A stretch of DNA of 64,000 nucleotides from Orobanche coerulescens (GCA_033398695.1 CM065818.1:80162092-80226091); one strand, 5' to 3'; positions 10,452 to 22,712 are shown, counted from the first letter of the stretch. The notes: generated by a model from the letters alone, not told the origin. Numbers and translations: made by a program.

Positions 10452-12488
10452 CGAGCGTGTGTATTTATTGATGATTAAAGAAACAAGAGATGTTGACGTG
10501 ATTGTGCAAGGCAAGAGAGATATCGATACCTTGCTACGAGAATTTGCGGATGTCTTCCCGGAAGACTTACCGCCGGGTTTACCACCCTTACGTGGGATTG
10601 AACACCAAGTCGACCTTGTACCGGGTGCATTACTCCCTAACAAGGCCGCCTATTGATGTAACCCCGAGGAGACAAAGGAGTTGCAAAAACAAATCGAGGA
10701 GCTAATGAATCGCGGGTACGTTCGAGAAAGTTTGAGCCCTTGTGCGGTTCTGGTTTTACTTGTTCCAAAGAAGGATGGGTCATGGCGGATGTGTATAGAT
10801 AGTAGAGCCGTGAACAACATAACCATCAAATATCGGTTCCCAATTCCGAGACTTGATGATATGTTGGACGAGTTGCATGGTTCGGTGATTTTTTCGAAGG
10901 TTGATTTGAGAAGCGGCTATCATCAAATTCGCATGCGGGAAGGAGACGAATGGAAGACGGCTTTCAAGACAAAACATGGATTATATGAATGGCTCATCAT
11001 GCCCTTTGGCCTTACGAATGCGCCAAGTACTTTCATGAGATTAATGAATGAGGTACTTAAGCCGTTTTTGGGAAAATTTGTCATCGTATACTTGGACGAC
11101 ATCTTGATTTATAGTCGATCATTGCAAGAGCATACCGGACACTTGAGGAAAGTCTTCGAGATCCTTAGGGATCAAAAACTTTATGGGAAAAAGTAGAAGT
11201 GTTCGTTTCTAGTCGAGAGTGTAGCCTTTCTTGGCTACATCGTTTCTAAAGAAGGAGTGTCGGTTGATCAAACCAAGATCGAGGCGATTAAATCTTGGCC
11301 TACGCCCAAAACCATCACGGAAGTTCGATCCTTTCATGGACTTGCTTCATTTTATCGGAGGTTCATACGAGACTTTAGTACCATTTCTAGTTCGATAACG
11401 GAATGCTTAAAAAAAGGATCGTGTGTATGGAACGGGGCTGCCCAAGGGGCGTTTGAAAAATTGAAGGCAAAAATGTGTGAAGCACCTATCTTGGCTTTAC
11501 CCGACTTTTCGCAACCTTTCGAGGTAGAATGTGACGCAAGTGGAGTTGGTATTGGGGCGGTCCTCGTCCAAGGGAGGCGACCAGTTGCATATTTCTCGGA
11601 GAAATTGGGTGGGGCTCGACTCAACTATTGTACTTATGACAAGGAGTTCTATGCCACTGTGAGAGCTCTTGATCATTGGAGCCATTACCTTCAGCCGAAA
11701 CATTTCATCCTACATTCGGATCATGAGTCTTTAAAATATATTAACGGACAACTAAAGCATTGAAGGAGTGTTATGATGGAGATGTGGATTTTGGTGAGGT
11801 TTTCATTCGGTGTAAATCTGCCCCATTTGGAGAGTTTATGTTGCAAGAAGGATTCGTTTTCAAAGGAAATCGCCTTTGTTTACCCAAACACCCGATTCGG
11901 GAATTGTTAGTTCGGGAAGCTCACGGTGGAGGCTTGGCCGGTCATTTTGGTTCGGCTAAAACGTTGGAGGTCCTTAAAGAGCATTTTCATTGGCCGAAGA
12001 TGCAAGTGGATGTACACGACATAATTAATAAGTGTGTAACATGCCATATTGCTAAGAGTTCGTTCAAACCGGGAGTATACATGCCTTTGCCAATTCCGTA
12101 AAGGCCGTGGGAAGATGTCTCAATGGATTTCATTGTTTCTTTGCCTCGTACTCAACGAGGGAGAGATGCTATTATGGTTGTTGTAGACCGATTTTCGAAG
12201 ATGGCTCACTTTGTGGCTTCCACAAGACGGACGACGCGAGTAGCGTCGCTGATTTATATTTCCGAGAAATCGTACGATTGCATGGGGGTTCCAAAAATGA
12301 TTGTTTCGGATCGGGACTCAAAATTCCTTAGTTATTTTTGGAACACCTTGTGGAGAAAGGTGGGAACCAAACTACTATTTAGCACGTCACATCATCTACA
12401 AATGGACGGTCAAACCGAGGTAACCAATTGAACATTGGGCACTTTACTACGTGGTCTTGTGAGCAAGACACAAAAGGATTGGGACTTG
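10452..12488 (+). pseudogene. E2 RT, RNase H and integrase (middle block)
   Basis: This continues E2's frame after E3. RT shows [53 protein letters not shown] and [10 protein letters not shown]. RNase H shows [26 protein letters not shown] and [16 protein letters not shown] at 10654 and TAG at 11194 interrupt RT. At about 11760 the frame jumps from INGQLKH to LKECYDGD, missing roughly 50-55 residues that contain the end of RNase H and the ADALSRR linker. Integrase has [38 protein letters not shown] and DGQTEV, with a TAA at about 12100, a frameshift near 12225 and a TGA near 12430. E4 inserted after KDWD. Confidence 0.92.
12484..12488. repeat. E4 target-site duplication, left copy
   Basis: ACTTG is repeated at 18513-18517. 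Joining the flanks restores the E2 integrase order [18 protein letters not shown]. Confidence 0.94.
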
Positions 12489-13394
12489 TGATACGATATC
12501 TAATATTCCAGTCGAAGAAACTCCGATAAAAATCGACATCCATGATGATGCAAATTCGCATGGCCATGCATCGTTATACTTAGGAGAAAATGTTAAACGG
12601 ATTGGAGTTACGTTGTTAATCGGAATCGGAGTAACGTAGAATTCGACGACGGATCGACCCGAAAAGCATGAAGATCGGCCAAAACATGCTTGAAAGGGAC
12701 ACTTTGTCTTCATATCTTTCACAAAATAAATGAAGATCACCTCCTTCCCCACCATGACACAAACGGCCGAAGCTTATAGATGGAGTGAAGACTTTCTTCT
12801 TCATGTCACCATCAAGATATCTTCATCAAATCAACACCAAATCCTCCTAAAGTTCGGCCGATTGGAAGCAAGTGCAAGGGAGGATATTTTGTTCTACTTC
12901 ATGTCACCATCAAGACCAAAGTTTGCCTCATGTCTCTTTCACCTAATAACACCAAGATTGCTTGGTATCTACTTGAAGATTTCGGCCGAAATAGGAAGTT
13001 GCTAGGAAGTTCGTTTTCTCGTTTTGTTGTATTTTCTTACGGTTGGAAACTACTATATATAGTAGTGTTCGTTGTATTTGTAAATCATCGAGAATCATAA
13101 TAAACATTGTATTTCCTTTGAAATATACGTTGAACGAGTTCGACAAACTTTAGTTATTGTTTCGACGAGTCTCGAGATTTTAACTTGATCAATTCTCAAA
13201 AGGTCTTGGGAAGAGATTACCCTTTTATCGAGTTATAGGTCTAGTTCGATAAAAACACACCAAACTCCGTACATCATACTATATCACGGCGAATCCCATT
13301 AAATTCGTCCATCACCTTTGTAATTTTTGATCCATATTGTAAACTTGTTAATCTTCCGTTGTGTTTATACGCATTACTTACGTAATTCGTATCA
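12489..13394 (+). repeat. E4 5' LTR (type A)
   Basis: A 906-bp LTR with the start variant GTCGAAGAAACTCCG shared with E3 and E5. TATA palindrome ACTACTATATATAGTAGT lies near 13049-13066, followed by AATAAA and GTTGAACGAGTTC. Confidence 0.9.
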
Positions 13395-13398
13395 TAAG

Positions 13399-13410
13399 TG
13401 GTATCGAGAC
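13399..13410 (+). other. E4 primer-binding site
   Basis: TGGTATCGAGAC. One base is missing compared with TGGTATCAGAGAC in E6. The same shortened site is in E5. Confidence 0.8.
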
Positions 13411-13443
13411 ATTTGTCTCACGCTTCTCGACATCATCGAAGAA

Positions 13444-16400
13444 GATGGCATTCACCGATGAAGAAGTAGCACAACTACGTGACGTTCTTCGTGGCTTGCC
13501 GAGCCCGTAATCCATGCACGACGAGGACATGACACCATGCATGCACCACGACATGCGGATGAATACAAGACCAGCGAACTTCCGGAGTTCGTAGGCGGCA
13601 CCGATCCCGAGGTTTATTTGGAGTGGGAAAGAAAAATTGAACGAATGTTTGAGTTCAAGGAGCTCAATGACGAGGTACGTTGCAAGTACGCGATTCTCAA
13701 ACTTGGAAAGGGAGCTTCCCTTTGGTTTGAGCGAATGAAGACGCAAAGAAGTCGTGCGGAAAAGAGAAGATACGTTCGTGGGATTTCCTAAAAGGAAACT
13801 ACGAAAAGATATGTCCCGCGACACACAAGCTAAGTCTCAGACCGAAAAATTTCGACCTCACGCAAGGAAAGTTAAGTGTCGAGGAGTACATCGAGGAGTT
13901 TGAAAACTTATCCTTGATGGGAGAACTTGAAGAAAGCGAAGAATTGCGCATGTCCCGTTTCCTACGAGGTTTGAACAAAAATATTGCTAATTCCGTGGAA
14001 CTCTACCCCTATTCCGACTTGATACTTTATGCGGGCTTTGCATAAAGTTGGAAAATCAAAACAAAACAAAACTCTCTAAACCCGAATTCCCACCTAAATA
14101 CGGAAATACCAACTTTGGCGCGAGTTCTAGCTCGTTTCCAAAACTGTCACCACAAGCCACCGTTACTACCCTTCCAAAACTCCTATCACACCAAAAGAAA
14201 CAAGCCTATCTAAAGTCCGGTGTTTCAATGTCAAGGATTTGGACACTATCAAAGTGCTTGTCCAAATCGGAGGATTGTAACGTTGCGAGAAGCCATAGCC
14301 GCCCGAGAGGAATTATTAGCCAAAGAAGAAAGAGTTGGAGACGTTTTTAACATAGAAGATGACGAAGAAGAAGAATGCGAGTCATACGATGCCCCGAACT
14401 ATTAAACGAACATAGTCATTCGCATGTTACAAACGAAGGCCGCCCAAGTGACGAAGAACAACGGACCAAATCTTCCACACGAAGTGTCGTGTCGAGATAA
14501 ATGGTGTAGCTTGATCATTGACGGTGGAAGTTGCACAAACGTGGCATCAAGCGAGATGGTTTCAAAACTCGGTTTGATCACCACGGCCCATCCTAAGCCG
14601 TATGCACTCCATTGGCTCGATGATGGGAACAAAGTGAAGGTATCAAGACAAGTGAAGGTCGGACTCACCATGGGTTCGTATGGCGATGACATTACATGCG
14701 ATGTACTACCGATGGACGCATGTCACGTGTTATTAGGAAGACCTTGGTTATTTGATCGGGACGTACTACATCGAGGGAGGAGTAATGAGTATGAGTTACG
14801 TGACAAAGGTAAAATAATTGTTCTTAAACCTATGTCACCTCAAGCTATCCGGACGATGAGTTCGAAAAAAGTCGAAGGACCGAAACTTACGATGTTTGCA
14901 AACGAGAAAGAAGTCGAACACGCCATTGACGATGGCGAACGTGTTTATTTGATGATGATCAAAGAGGTACGAAATCTTGCCACCAAATCGCAACATGAGG
15001 AAGAGATAGACGCACTATTACACGAGTTTTCGGACGTAGTTCGAAGACTTGCGGTAGGATTACCACCTATCCGCGGATTGAACACCAGATTGATCTTATA
15101 CCGGGAGCTCCATTACCGAACAAAGCGGCGTATCGTTGTAATCCGAAGAAACCAAAGAACTACAACGTCAAATTGACGAACTCATGAATCACGGATATGT
15201 CCGAGAAAGTTTAAGTCCGTGTGCGGTTCCAGTTCTACTTGTACCAAAAAAAGACGGAACATGGCGAATGTGTATTGACAGTAGAGCCGTGAATAACATC
15301 ACCGTCAAGTATCGGTTTCCCATCCCGAGACTAGACGACATCCGGACGAGTTACATGGCTCGGTTATATTTTCCAAAGTTGATTTACGAGCGGATACCAT
15401 CAACCGCATGCGAGAGGGAGACGAATGGAAAACGGCGTTTAAAATGAAGAATGGACTTTACGAATGGGTTGTGATGCCATTCGGCCTCACCAACGCCCCG
15501 AGCACCTTTATGAGGTTGATGAACGAGGTTCTTAAACCTTTCTTGGGAAAGTTTGTTGTCGTGTACTTAGACGACATTTTGATCTACAGTCGGTCCGTAG
15601 AAGAACATCTCGAACATTTGCGGTATGTGTTTGAGACGCTAAGGGAACAAAAACTTTATGGAAAACGGGAGAAGTGTACTTTCCTAGTCGAGAGTCTTGT
15701 CTTTCTCGGCTATGTTGTTTCGAAAGACGGAGTTTCGGTCGACCAAGAGAAGATCGCGACAATCAAGTCGTGGCCGACCCCAAAGACAATCACGGAGGTA
15801 CGGTCATTTCATGGCCTCGCTTCTTTTTACCGACGATTCATACGGGACTTCAAAGACTATCTCCATCGATCACGGAGTGTCTGAAAAAGGGAACCTTTGC
15901 ATGGAACGAGGCAGCCCAAAAGGCTTTTGAAAATTTAAAAGGAAAATTATGTGAAGCGCCGATTTTGACGTTACCCGATTTTTCACAACCGTTTGAGGTA
16001 GAATGCGACGCTAGCGGAGTTGGAATCGGGGCAGTACTTATTCAAAGAGGCCGTCCCATCGCCTATTTTTCGGAGAAGTTAAGTGGCGCCCGAGTGAATT
16101 ATTGTACTTACGACAAGGAGTTCTATGCTATCGTAAGAGCACTCGATCATTGGAGTCATTATCTGCGTCAAACATTTCGTGGCCGCATTCGGATCACGAG
16201 TCGTTGAAATACATCAACAGACAGAGTAAGCTAAGCCCGAGACATGCAAAATGGGTGGAATTTTACAATCTTTTCACTTTTCATCCAAGTACAAAGACGG
16301 GAAGAGTAATGTAGTGGCGGATGCACTATCGAGACGATATGCCCATCACAATGCTAGATGTTCGTTTGTTGGGGTTCGAGACTTTGAAAGATCATTACAA

Positions 16401-17650
16401 CGACGATTTGGACTTCGGGAAATTTTTAATCGTTGTAAAACGGCCCCATACGAGGAATTTATTTTACAGGATGGCTTTCTTTTCAAGGGAAATAAATTGT
16501 GTGTGCGAGGCAAACAATTCGCCAATTGTTGGTACGGGAGGCGCACCGACGAGGACTAGCCGCTCACTTCGTTCGACCAAAATCAGAGAGGTGCTAAAAG
16601 AACATTTCTTTTGGCCGAAGATGTATGGTGACGTCAGCACAATCGTGAGCAAATGCGTAACTTGTCACATGATGAAAAGTTCGTTCAAGTCGAGTACATA
16701 CATGCCGTTGCCGATACCGTTACGACCGTGGGAGGATGTCTCGATGGATTTTTATTGTGGCTTTACCTCGTACTCAACGAGGCAAAGACTCGATCATGGT
16801 GGTTGTCGACCGTTTTTCGAAAATGGCTCACTTTATCGCGTGCCACAAAACCGATGATGCAAGCAATGTGGCGGACTTGTACTTCCGGGAAGTAGTTCGT
16901 TTACACGGAGTTCCAAAAACTATCGTGTCGGATCGAGATTCCAAATTTCGAGTTACTACGAATACTTTATGGAGGAAAGTTGGTACTAAACTCCTATTCA
17001 AGACTTCACATCACCCGCAAAACCGACGATGCACCGAGGTGACTAATCGAACCTTGGGAGCATTATTGCGAGGGTTGGTAAATAAAACACGAAGGATTGG
17101 GACGTTAAACTTGCTCATGCGGAATTCGCATACAACCGATCACCGGTTATGCCACGGCCCATTCACCTTTTGAAGTGGTATACGGATTAAATCCGCACTT
17201 GCCATTGGACTTGATTCCCTTACCGAGCAACGAGTTGGTTCACAAAGACGCCGAAGCAAAACTCAAATCAATGGTGAAGTTACATGAAAAGATACGGGAA
17301 CGGATTAAAGAAGTAAATGAAATATACAAACGGAAGTCGAACAAAAATAAAAAGGCGAGATTATTTGATGTTGGCGACTTGGTTTGGATACATTTGAGAA
17401 AAGAAAGATTCCCAAGCAAACGGAAGAACAAATTGATGCCGAGAGCCGAGGGTCCGTACAAAATTGTGGAAAAGGTGAACGACAACGCATACAAAGTCGA
17501 ACTTCCGGCGAATACGGAGTACACGCGACATTCAACGTAGGTGATCTCTCACCTTATCTTGACGACGATGGCATTGCGGAATTGAGGTCAATTCCTTTCA
17601 AAGACGGAGGGAATGATACGATATCTAATATTCCGAAGAAACTCCGATAA
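13444..17650 (+). pseudogene. E4 gag-pol, multiply frameshifted
   Basis: ATG at 13444 ([19 protein letters not shown]). Fragments in order: capsid [20 protein letters not shown] (13570-13790), gag end with CCHC knuckle (about 14215-14280), protease [15 protein letters not shown] (about 14515) to [13 protein letters not shown] (about 14730). RT follows with [17 protein letters not shown] (15250) and [10 protein letters not shown] (about 15560), then RNase H (15990-16200), integrase zinc motif [10 protein letters not shown] (16655), core with [11 protein letters not shown] (16800) and VSDRDSKF (16925), and the tail with [21 protein letters not shown] (17400-17460). Single-base losses break almost every domain. 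The tail reaches the LTR start before a stop. Confidence 0.9.
17600..17613 (+). other. E4 polypurine tract
   Basis: AAAGACGGAGGGAA immediately before the 3' LTR. Confidence 0.87.
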
Positions 17651-18512
17651 AAATCGACATCCATGATGATGCAAATTCGCATGGCCATGCATCGTTATAC
17701 TTAGGAGAAAATGTTAAACGGATTGGAGTTACGTTGTTAATCGGAATCGGAGTAACGTAGAATTCGACGACGGATCGACGAAAAGCATGAAGATCGCCAA
17801 AACATGCTTGAAAGGGACACTTTGTCTTCATATCTTTCACAAAATAAATGAAGATCACCTCCTTCCCCACCATGACACAAACGGCCGAAGCTTATAGATG
17901 GAGTGAAGACTTTCTTCTTCATGTCACCATCAAGATATCTTCATCAAATCAACACCAAATCCTCCTAAAGTTCGCCGATTGGAAGCAAGTGCAAGGGAGG
18001 ATATTTTGTTCTACTTCATGTCACCATCAAGACCAAAGTTTGCCTCATGTCTCTTTCACCTAATAACACCAAGATTGCTTGGTATCTACTTGAAGATTTC
18101 GGCCGAAATAGGAAGTTGCTAGGAAGTTCGTTTTCTCGTTTTGTTGTATTTTCTTACGGTTGGAAACTACTATATATAGTAGTGTTCGTTGTATTTGTAA
18201 ATCATCGAGAATCATAATAAACATTGTATTTCCTTTGAAATATACGTTGAACGAGTTCGACAAACTTTAGTTATTGTTTCGACGAGTCTCGAGATTTTAA
18301 CTTGATCAATTCTCAAAAGGTCTTGGGAAGAGATTACCCTTTTATCGAGTTATAGGTCTAGTTCGATAAAAACACACCAAACTCCGTACATCATACTATA
18401 TCACGGCCGAATCCCATTAAATTCGTCCATCACCTTTGTAATTTTTGATCCATATTGTAAACTTGTTAATCTTCCGTTGTGTTTATACGCATTACTTACG
18501 TAAATCGTATCA
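17614..18512 (+). repeat. E4 3' LTR (type A)
   Basis: An 899-bp LTR, seven bases shorter than the 5' copy. Losses sit at short runs (for example GATCGACCCGAAAAG reduced to GATCGACGAAAAG, and CGGCC reduced to CGCC). It ends GTAAATCGTATCA, with one substitution in the terminal TAATTCGTATCA. Confidence 0.9.
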
Positions 18513-18517
18513 ACTTG

Positions 18518-19339
18518 AAACTTGCACATGCGGAGTTCGCTTATAATCGTTCTCCTACTCATCCCACGGCACACTCTCCGTTCGAAGTAGTTTACGGACT
18601 AAACCCGTATATGCCGTTAGATCTAATTCCATTGCCAAGTGACGAGTTAGTGCACAAGGATGCGGAATCAAAACTGAAATCGATGATGAAATTACACGAG
18701 CAAGTACGTAATCGCATCAAGGAAATAAATGAGGCTTACAAAAGAAAGTCGAACAAACAAAGAAGGCCGAGATTGTTCAAAGTTGGTAATTTGGTTTGGT
18801 TGCATTTGAGGAAAGAGCGATTTCCAAGTAAACGCAAGAACAAATTAATGCCGCGAGCAGAGGGACCGTTTAAAGTAATCGCAAAGGTGAACGACAACGC
18901 ATACAAATTGGAACTTCCAGGAGATTGTGGGATTCATGCAACCTTTAATGTTGGGGACCTTTCGCCTTACATCGATGATGACGGAATTTCGGAATTGAGG
19001 ACAATTCCTTTTAAAGGAGGAGGAGATGATACGGAATCATTTAATACAAATGAAGAAGACGAAGTAAGGATCGATGTAAATGACCTTACAACACGCCATG
19101 CTCGGACTACTACGTATTTAGGCGAGAAAACGGACATAAGACGTGGAGTCTTGGTCTCGGCCGTGTCATATGACACGGCCCATGTCATGCTGTGCCGGAA
19201 AGTCGAAATCCACTGCCCGACCAACCCGGTCGTGTCGTCCTACACGGCCCGTGCCGAGATGTCCCGGATAGTGAAATCTCGCTGCCCGACCAACCCGACC
19301 GTGTCAGGCGACACATCCGTGTCATACTTTTCCGGATAG
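18518..19339 (+). pseudogene. E2 integrase C-terminal block reading into the 3' LTR
   Basis: One open frame continues E2's pol: [106 protein letters not shown]. It then crosses the PPT and runs 104 codons through the LTR, including the repeats (PTNPVVSS, PTNPTVSG), to a TAG at 19337-19339. The flanking E4 insertion removed nothing. The long LTR-encoded tail has no recognisable domain. Confidence 0.9.
19013..19026 (+). other. E2 polypurine tract
   Basis: AAAGGAGGAGGAGA lies immediately before TGATACGGAATC, the type-B LTR start. Confidence 0.85.
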
Positions 19340-19459
19340 TGAATTCTTGTTGTCTGACCAACCCGACCATGCCAGGCGACACGGTCGAGTCCTGCCGAAC
19401 ATGTTGCGACCGCACATGCAGCCGCGGACGTGCCAATCGGCATGGCCCGTGTCCAACAG
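19027..19459 (+). repeat. E2 3' LTR, left part
   Basis: This matches 1866 onward of the 5' LTR, with one fewer 69-bp unit. It is interrupted at 19460 by N1 and resumes at 45178. Confidence 0.92.
19455..19459. repeat. N1 target-site duplication, left copy
   Basis: AACAG is repeated at 45173-45177. Joining the flanks gives GTCCAACAGCCAGCC, close to the uninterrupted 5' LTR of E2 (GTCCGACAGCCAGCC at about 2360). Confidence 0.94.
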
Positions 19460-20278
19460 TGATACGAATCGGTCAACATCAACAAATACAAAAAGAAGAT
19501 TATCCGACCAAGCTTGATTGAGTCGCAGGCATACATAAAATCCTCATGCAAAATACATGGACAAATTACCAATTCTCGCGCGCACGACGACTTCGTAGCA
19601 GTTTTAGTATTTTGCCCATAACTTTCTCGTCCGAAGTCCGATTCAGGTGATTCAAGTGGCCATGGAAAGCTAAGAAAGAGAGCTACAAATCTTATGAGAT
19701 CATAGGACCAAATTCGGACCCATTGGATCCCAGAAATGACAAAACCGACAGCATCATATTTGGTCCAAGATCATGAAGATTTTTGTCTCTTCTAGTTTCA
19801 AGACTTCATTTTCAAAGTCCACTACAATGCTTGGATCCTGATACGATACCTAATATTCCAATCGAAGAAGCTCCAATAAAAATCGACATCCACGACGATA
19901 CAAATTCGCATGGTCATGCATCATTATACTTGGGAGAAAAGAACACGCGGATTGGAGTTACGAGTAACGTAAAACTCGACAACGGAATCGGTCCGAAAGC
20001 ATGAAAATTCGGCCATATCGTGCTTGAAAGGGACTCATGATTTGTCAAGATACATGAAGATATTTCTCCTTCCCCACCTCACTAAAAAATCGGCCCAAGC
20101 ATGAGAATTTGATGAAGACTTTCATCAAATATCTTTTTCATGTCACCATCACCATAATACTTCCAAATGAAGATATTTCTCCTTCCCACCATAGTACAAA
20201 ACGTAAGAAACATAAGATTGAAGGAAGACTTTCATCCTTCATGTCATTGTCCCTCATGTCATAGTCACCATAATAATT
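19460..20278 (+). repeat. N1 5' LTR, left part (mosaic)
   Basis: The first 379 bp (19460-19838) are N-type: TGATACGAATCGG, a CGCGCGCACGACGACTTCG stretch, and CCCATAACTTTCTCGTCCGA. At 19839 a type-A LTR begins exactly at its own first base (TGATACGATACC). N2 interrupts at 20279 and the LTR resumes at 28940. Confidence 0.88.
20274..20278. repeat. N2 target-site duplication, left copy
   Basis: TAATT is repeated at 28935-28939. Joined flanks give ATAATTCCAAAGGGG, as in the uninterrupted 3' LTR at 44534 onward. Confidence 0.93.
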
Positions 20279-21623
20279 TGATACGAATCGGTCAACATCA
20301 TCAAATAACAAAAAGAAGATTATCCGGCCACGCTTGATTGAGTCGCAGGCATACATAAAATCCTCATGCAAAATACATGGACAAATTACCAATTCTCGCG
20401 CGCACGACGACTTCGCAGCAGTTTTAGTATTTTGCCCATAACTTTCTCGTCCGAAATCCGATTCAGGTGATTCAAGTGGCCATGGAAAGCTAAGAAAGAG
20501 AGCTACAAATCTTATGAAGACCATAGGACCAAATTCGGACCCATTGGATCCCAGAAATGACAAAACCGACAGCATCATATTTGGTCCAAAATCATGAAGA
20601 TTTTTGTCTCTTCTAGTTTCAAGACTTGATACGATATCTAATATTCCAATCGAAGAAGCTCCAATAAAAATCGACGTCCACGACGATACGCATGGTCATG
20701 CATCATTATACACAGGAGAAAAGAATACGCGGATTGGAGTTACTTTGTTAACCTAACAGAGTAACGTAAAACTCAACGACGGATCGGTCCGGAGCATGTA
20801 AATTCGCCAAAACATGCTTGAAAGGGACTCACTTGACTTCATATCTTTGACAAGATAATGAAGTTATTTTCCTTCCCACCATGATAAGAAACGGCCAAAA
20901 CACCAAGATTTGAAGAAGACTTCCATGTCCCTCATGTCATTATCACCTATATAAATACAAGGAGGATGATATCATAATCTACACCAAATCCTCCTAATTG
21001 AGCTCGGCCGAATTGATGCATGAAAGGAAGGATATTTGGTCTTCTTCATGTCCCCATCACTTAATAAGTCCAAGATGTCTTCATCAACATAAAAATGGTC
21101 TTCTTCATGTCCCCATCACTTAATAAGTCCAAGATGTCTTCATCAACATAAAAATCCAAGATGCTTGGTATCTACTTGGAGATTTTCGGCCGAAATGGAA
21201 GTTGCTAGGAAGTTTCGTTTTCTCGTTTTGTTGTATTTTCTTACGGTTGGGAACTACTATATATAGTAGGGCTCGTTGTACTTGTAAATATCTTGAATCT
21301 TTAATATTAATAACATTGTATTTCTCTTGAAATATACGTTGAACGAGTTCAACAAAAACCTTGGTTATTATTTCGACGCGTCTCGAATTATAACTTGATC
21401 AATTCTCAATAGGTCTTGAGGAGAGATTATCTTTATAGAGTTATAGGTCTAATTCGGTAAAACACATTCAAATCCATACACTACCCTACATCACGGCCGA
21501 AAACCGTATAATTTCGGCCACCACCTTGTACTTTTGATCGATATTTTGATACTTGTCCAAACGTAATAACCTTCCGTTGTATTTCATACGCTTTACGTAC
21601 ACTTACATACGTAATTCGTATCA
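20279..21623 (+). repeat. N2 5' LTR (mosaic, 1345 bp)
   Basis: 348 bp of N-type start, then a type-A LTR from 20627 (TGATACGATATC) to the end. It contains a 59-bp direct duplication at 21037-21095 and 21096-21154 (CTTCTTCATGTCCCCATCAC). U5 resembles that of N1. Confidence 0.88.
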
Positions 21624-21627
21624 TAAG

Positions 21628-21659
21628 TGGTATCAGAGCCCAAGGTCATCTCCTTGGGC
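21628..21659 (+). promoter_or_regulatory. N2 primer-binding site and post-PBS hairpin
   Basis: TGGTATCAGAGCC (21628-21640) is a perfect tRNA-Met-type PBS. GCCCAAGG-TCATCT-CCTTGGGC (21638-21659) is a perfect 8-bp stem with a 6-base loop starting within the PBS 3' edge. Confidence 0.85.
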
Positions 21660-21963
21660 GATCAACTATATTCAACGAATTTTTTTTTTTTTTTTTTTTG
21701 AAACCTTCTTGGGTTGTTCTTCACGGTTAGAAGAATTTTCGCATAACATTGGCAGATTAGCGCAGTCGGAAGAAAACAAAGTTTCCCGTGGATTCGACCG
21801 TTGGATCATCACGAAATTTTGACAAAGGTAAGCCAACTCATTGAACTACAGTCTGAACGGTGGAGATCAGATTCTTTGATCATCTTCTTGGTTCATTCTT
21901 CACGGATTTCTTGGAAAATTTTCTGTCCGATTTCTTGTCAAGAACTATCTCTTGATTCTTGTT
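21660..21963 (+). other. N2 untranslated leader
   Basis: Non-coding leader with a run of about 22 T (21680-21701), then sequence shared with N1 and N3 (TTGGGTTGTTCTTCACGG, AACTATCTCTTGATTC). I see no conserved frame before the ATG at 21964. The short ATG frames here are not shared consistently. Confidence 0.7.
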
Positions 21964-22712
21964 ATGGAATTCTCCGAGCTCGATTTCTTGATGACACTCC
22001 GTGACGCACTAAACGGCTTACCGGAGCGACGTATGCAAGAAAGACGCAGAGACGATGCCAACGATATTGATTTCTTGGCCAAATTCCGCAGATACCGGAA
22101 TTTCACGAGATAGTGATCCAAATGCGTGCATAGATTGGCTTCGTGCTTGTGAGGAGCACTGACTTCAAGGCCGCCCGATCAACCGCCGCGTTTCGTTGGT
22201 GGCAAGGCGCCCGCGGTAGCGCCGCCGTCTGGTGGCAAAATCAAACGATCCGTTCACAACAACGTAAGCCTAAAATCCAAGATTGGCTTAAATTCAAAAA
22301 ATATTTCAATCGAAGGTTCAAATCCCCTTCTTACCACCAATCCTTCGACGCCCCACCACCGGCATTCGATCTAAGGTCTTCCTCCATCAAGGAATTCCCA
22401 ACAGAATCTTTTTTCGATGAAGACAATGTCCCTACGGTCATTTTCAAAGAAGTAGACGAGACAGAGTTTTCAACGGAGCAATTCAACGAAGAAGATGAGT
22501 TGAACCGTGTCTCCCTAGTCGACGAACCTAGATCTTGCTACTTTGATCATGGGCTAGTTGGTTGTGTTGGTCAAATTGACCAAAACGGACCAAATTATTT
22601 TAGTAACGCGAAACAAGATCACGGCCTTATGCTTTCTCAAACGGCTAATATTGAAAATGAACTCTTTGTCACTGACAACTTTGATATGACAGAATCTCCT
22701 GCGGCATTTTTT
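21964..22712 (+). pseudogene. N2 gag-like and acidic protein, 5' part
   Basis: ATG 21964 gives [20 protein letters not shown], then a frame loss near 22085 (KFR instead of [12 protein letters not shown]). The useful frame resumes from about 22170: [48 protein letters not shown]. The acidic segment follows with [38 protein letters not shown] and [18 protein letters not shown]3 splits it at ESPAAFF. The first part resembles the N-terminal half of a retrotransposon capsid. The acidic part I do not recognise. Confidence 0.82.
22708..22712. repeat. N3 target-site duplication, left copy
   Basis: TTTTT is repeated at 26858-26862. The homopolymer alone is weak evidence, but joined flanks restore the frame [14 protein letters not shown] seen uninterrupted in N1. 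Confidence 0.87.

Larger units (their letters stand above)
12489..18512 (+). mobile_element. E4: type-A Ty3/gypsy element inserted in E2 integrase
   Basis: A complete element of 6024 bp: 5' LTR 12489-13394, PBS 13399-13410, degraded gag-pol 13444-17613, PPT 17600-17613, 3' LTR 17614-18512, TSD ACTTG. Its 5' LTR has the same length (906 bp) as that of E5, and the two coding regions share many unusual changes. E4 and E5 therefore descend from one damaged source. Confidence 0.93.

Noticed and set aside
21740..21770. Possible tRNA-like fragment (GCAGATTAGCGCAGTCGG) in N leaders
   Set aside because: There is no cloverleaf, anticodon arm or CCA context. It is a shared leader sequence.
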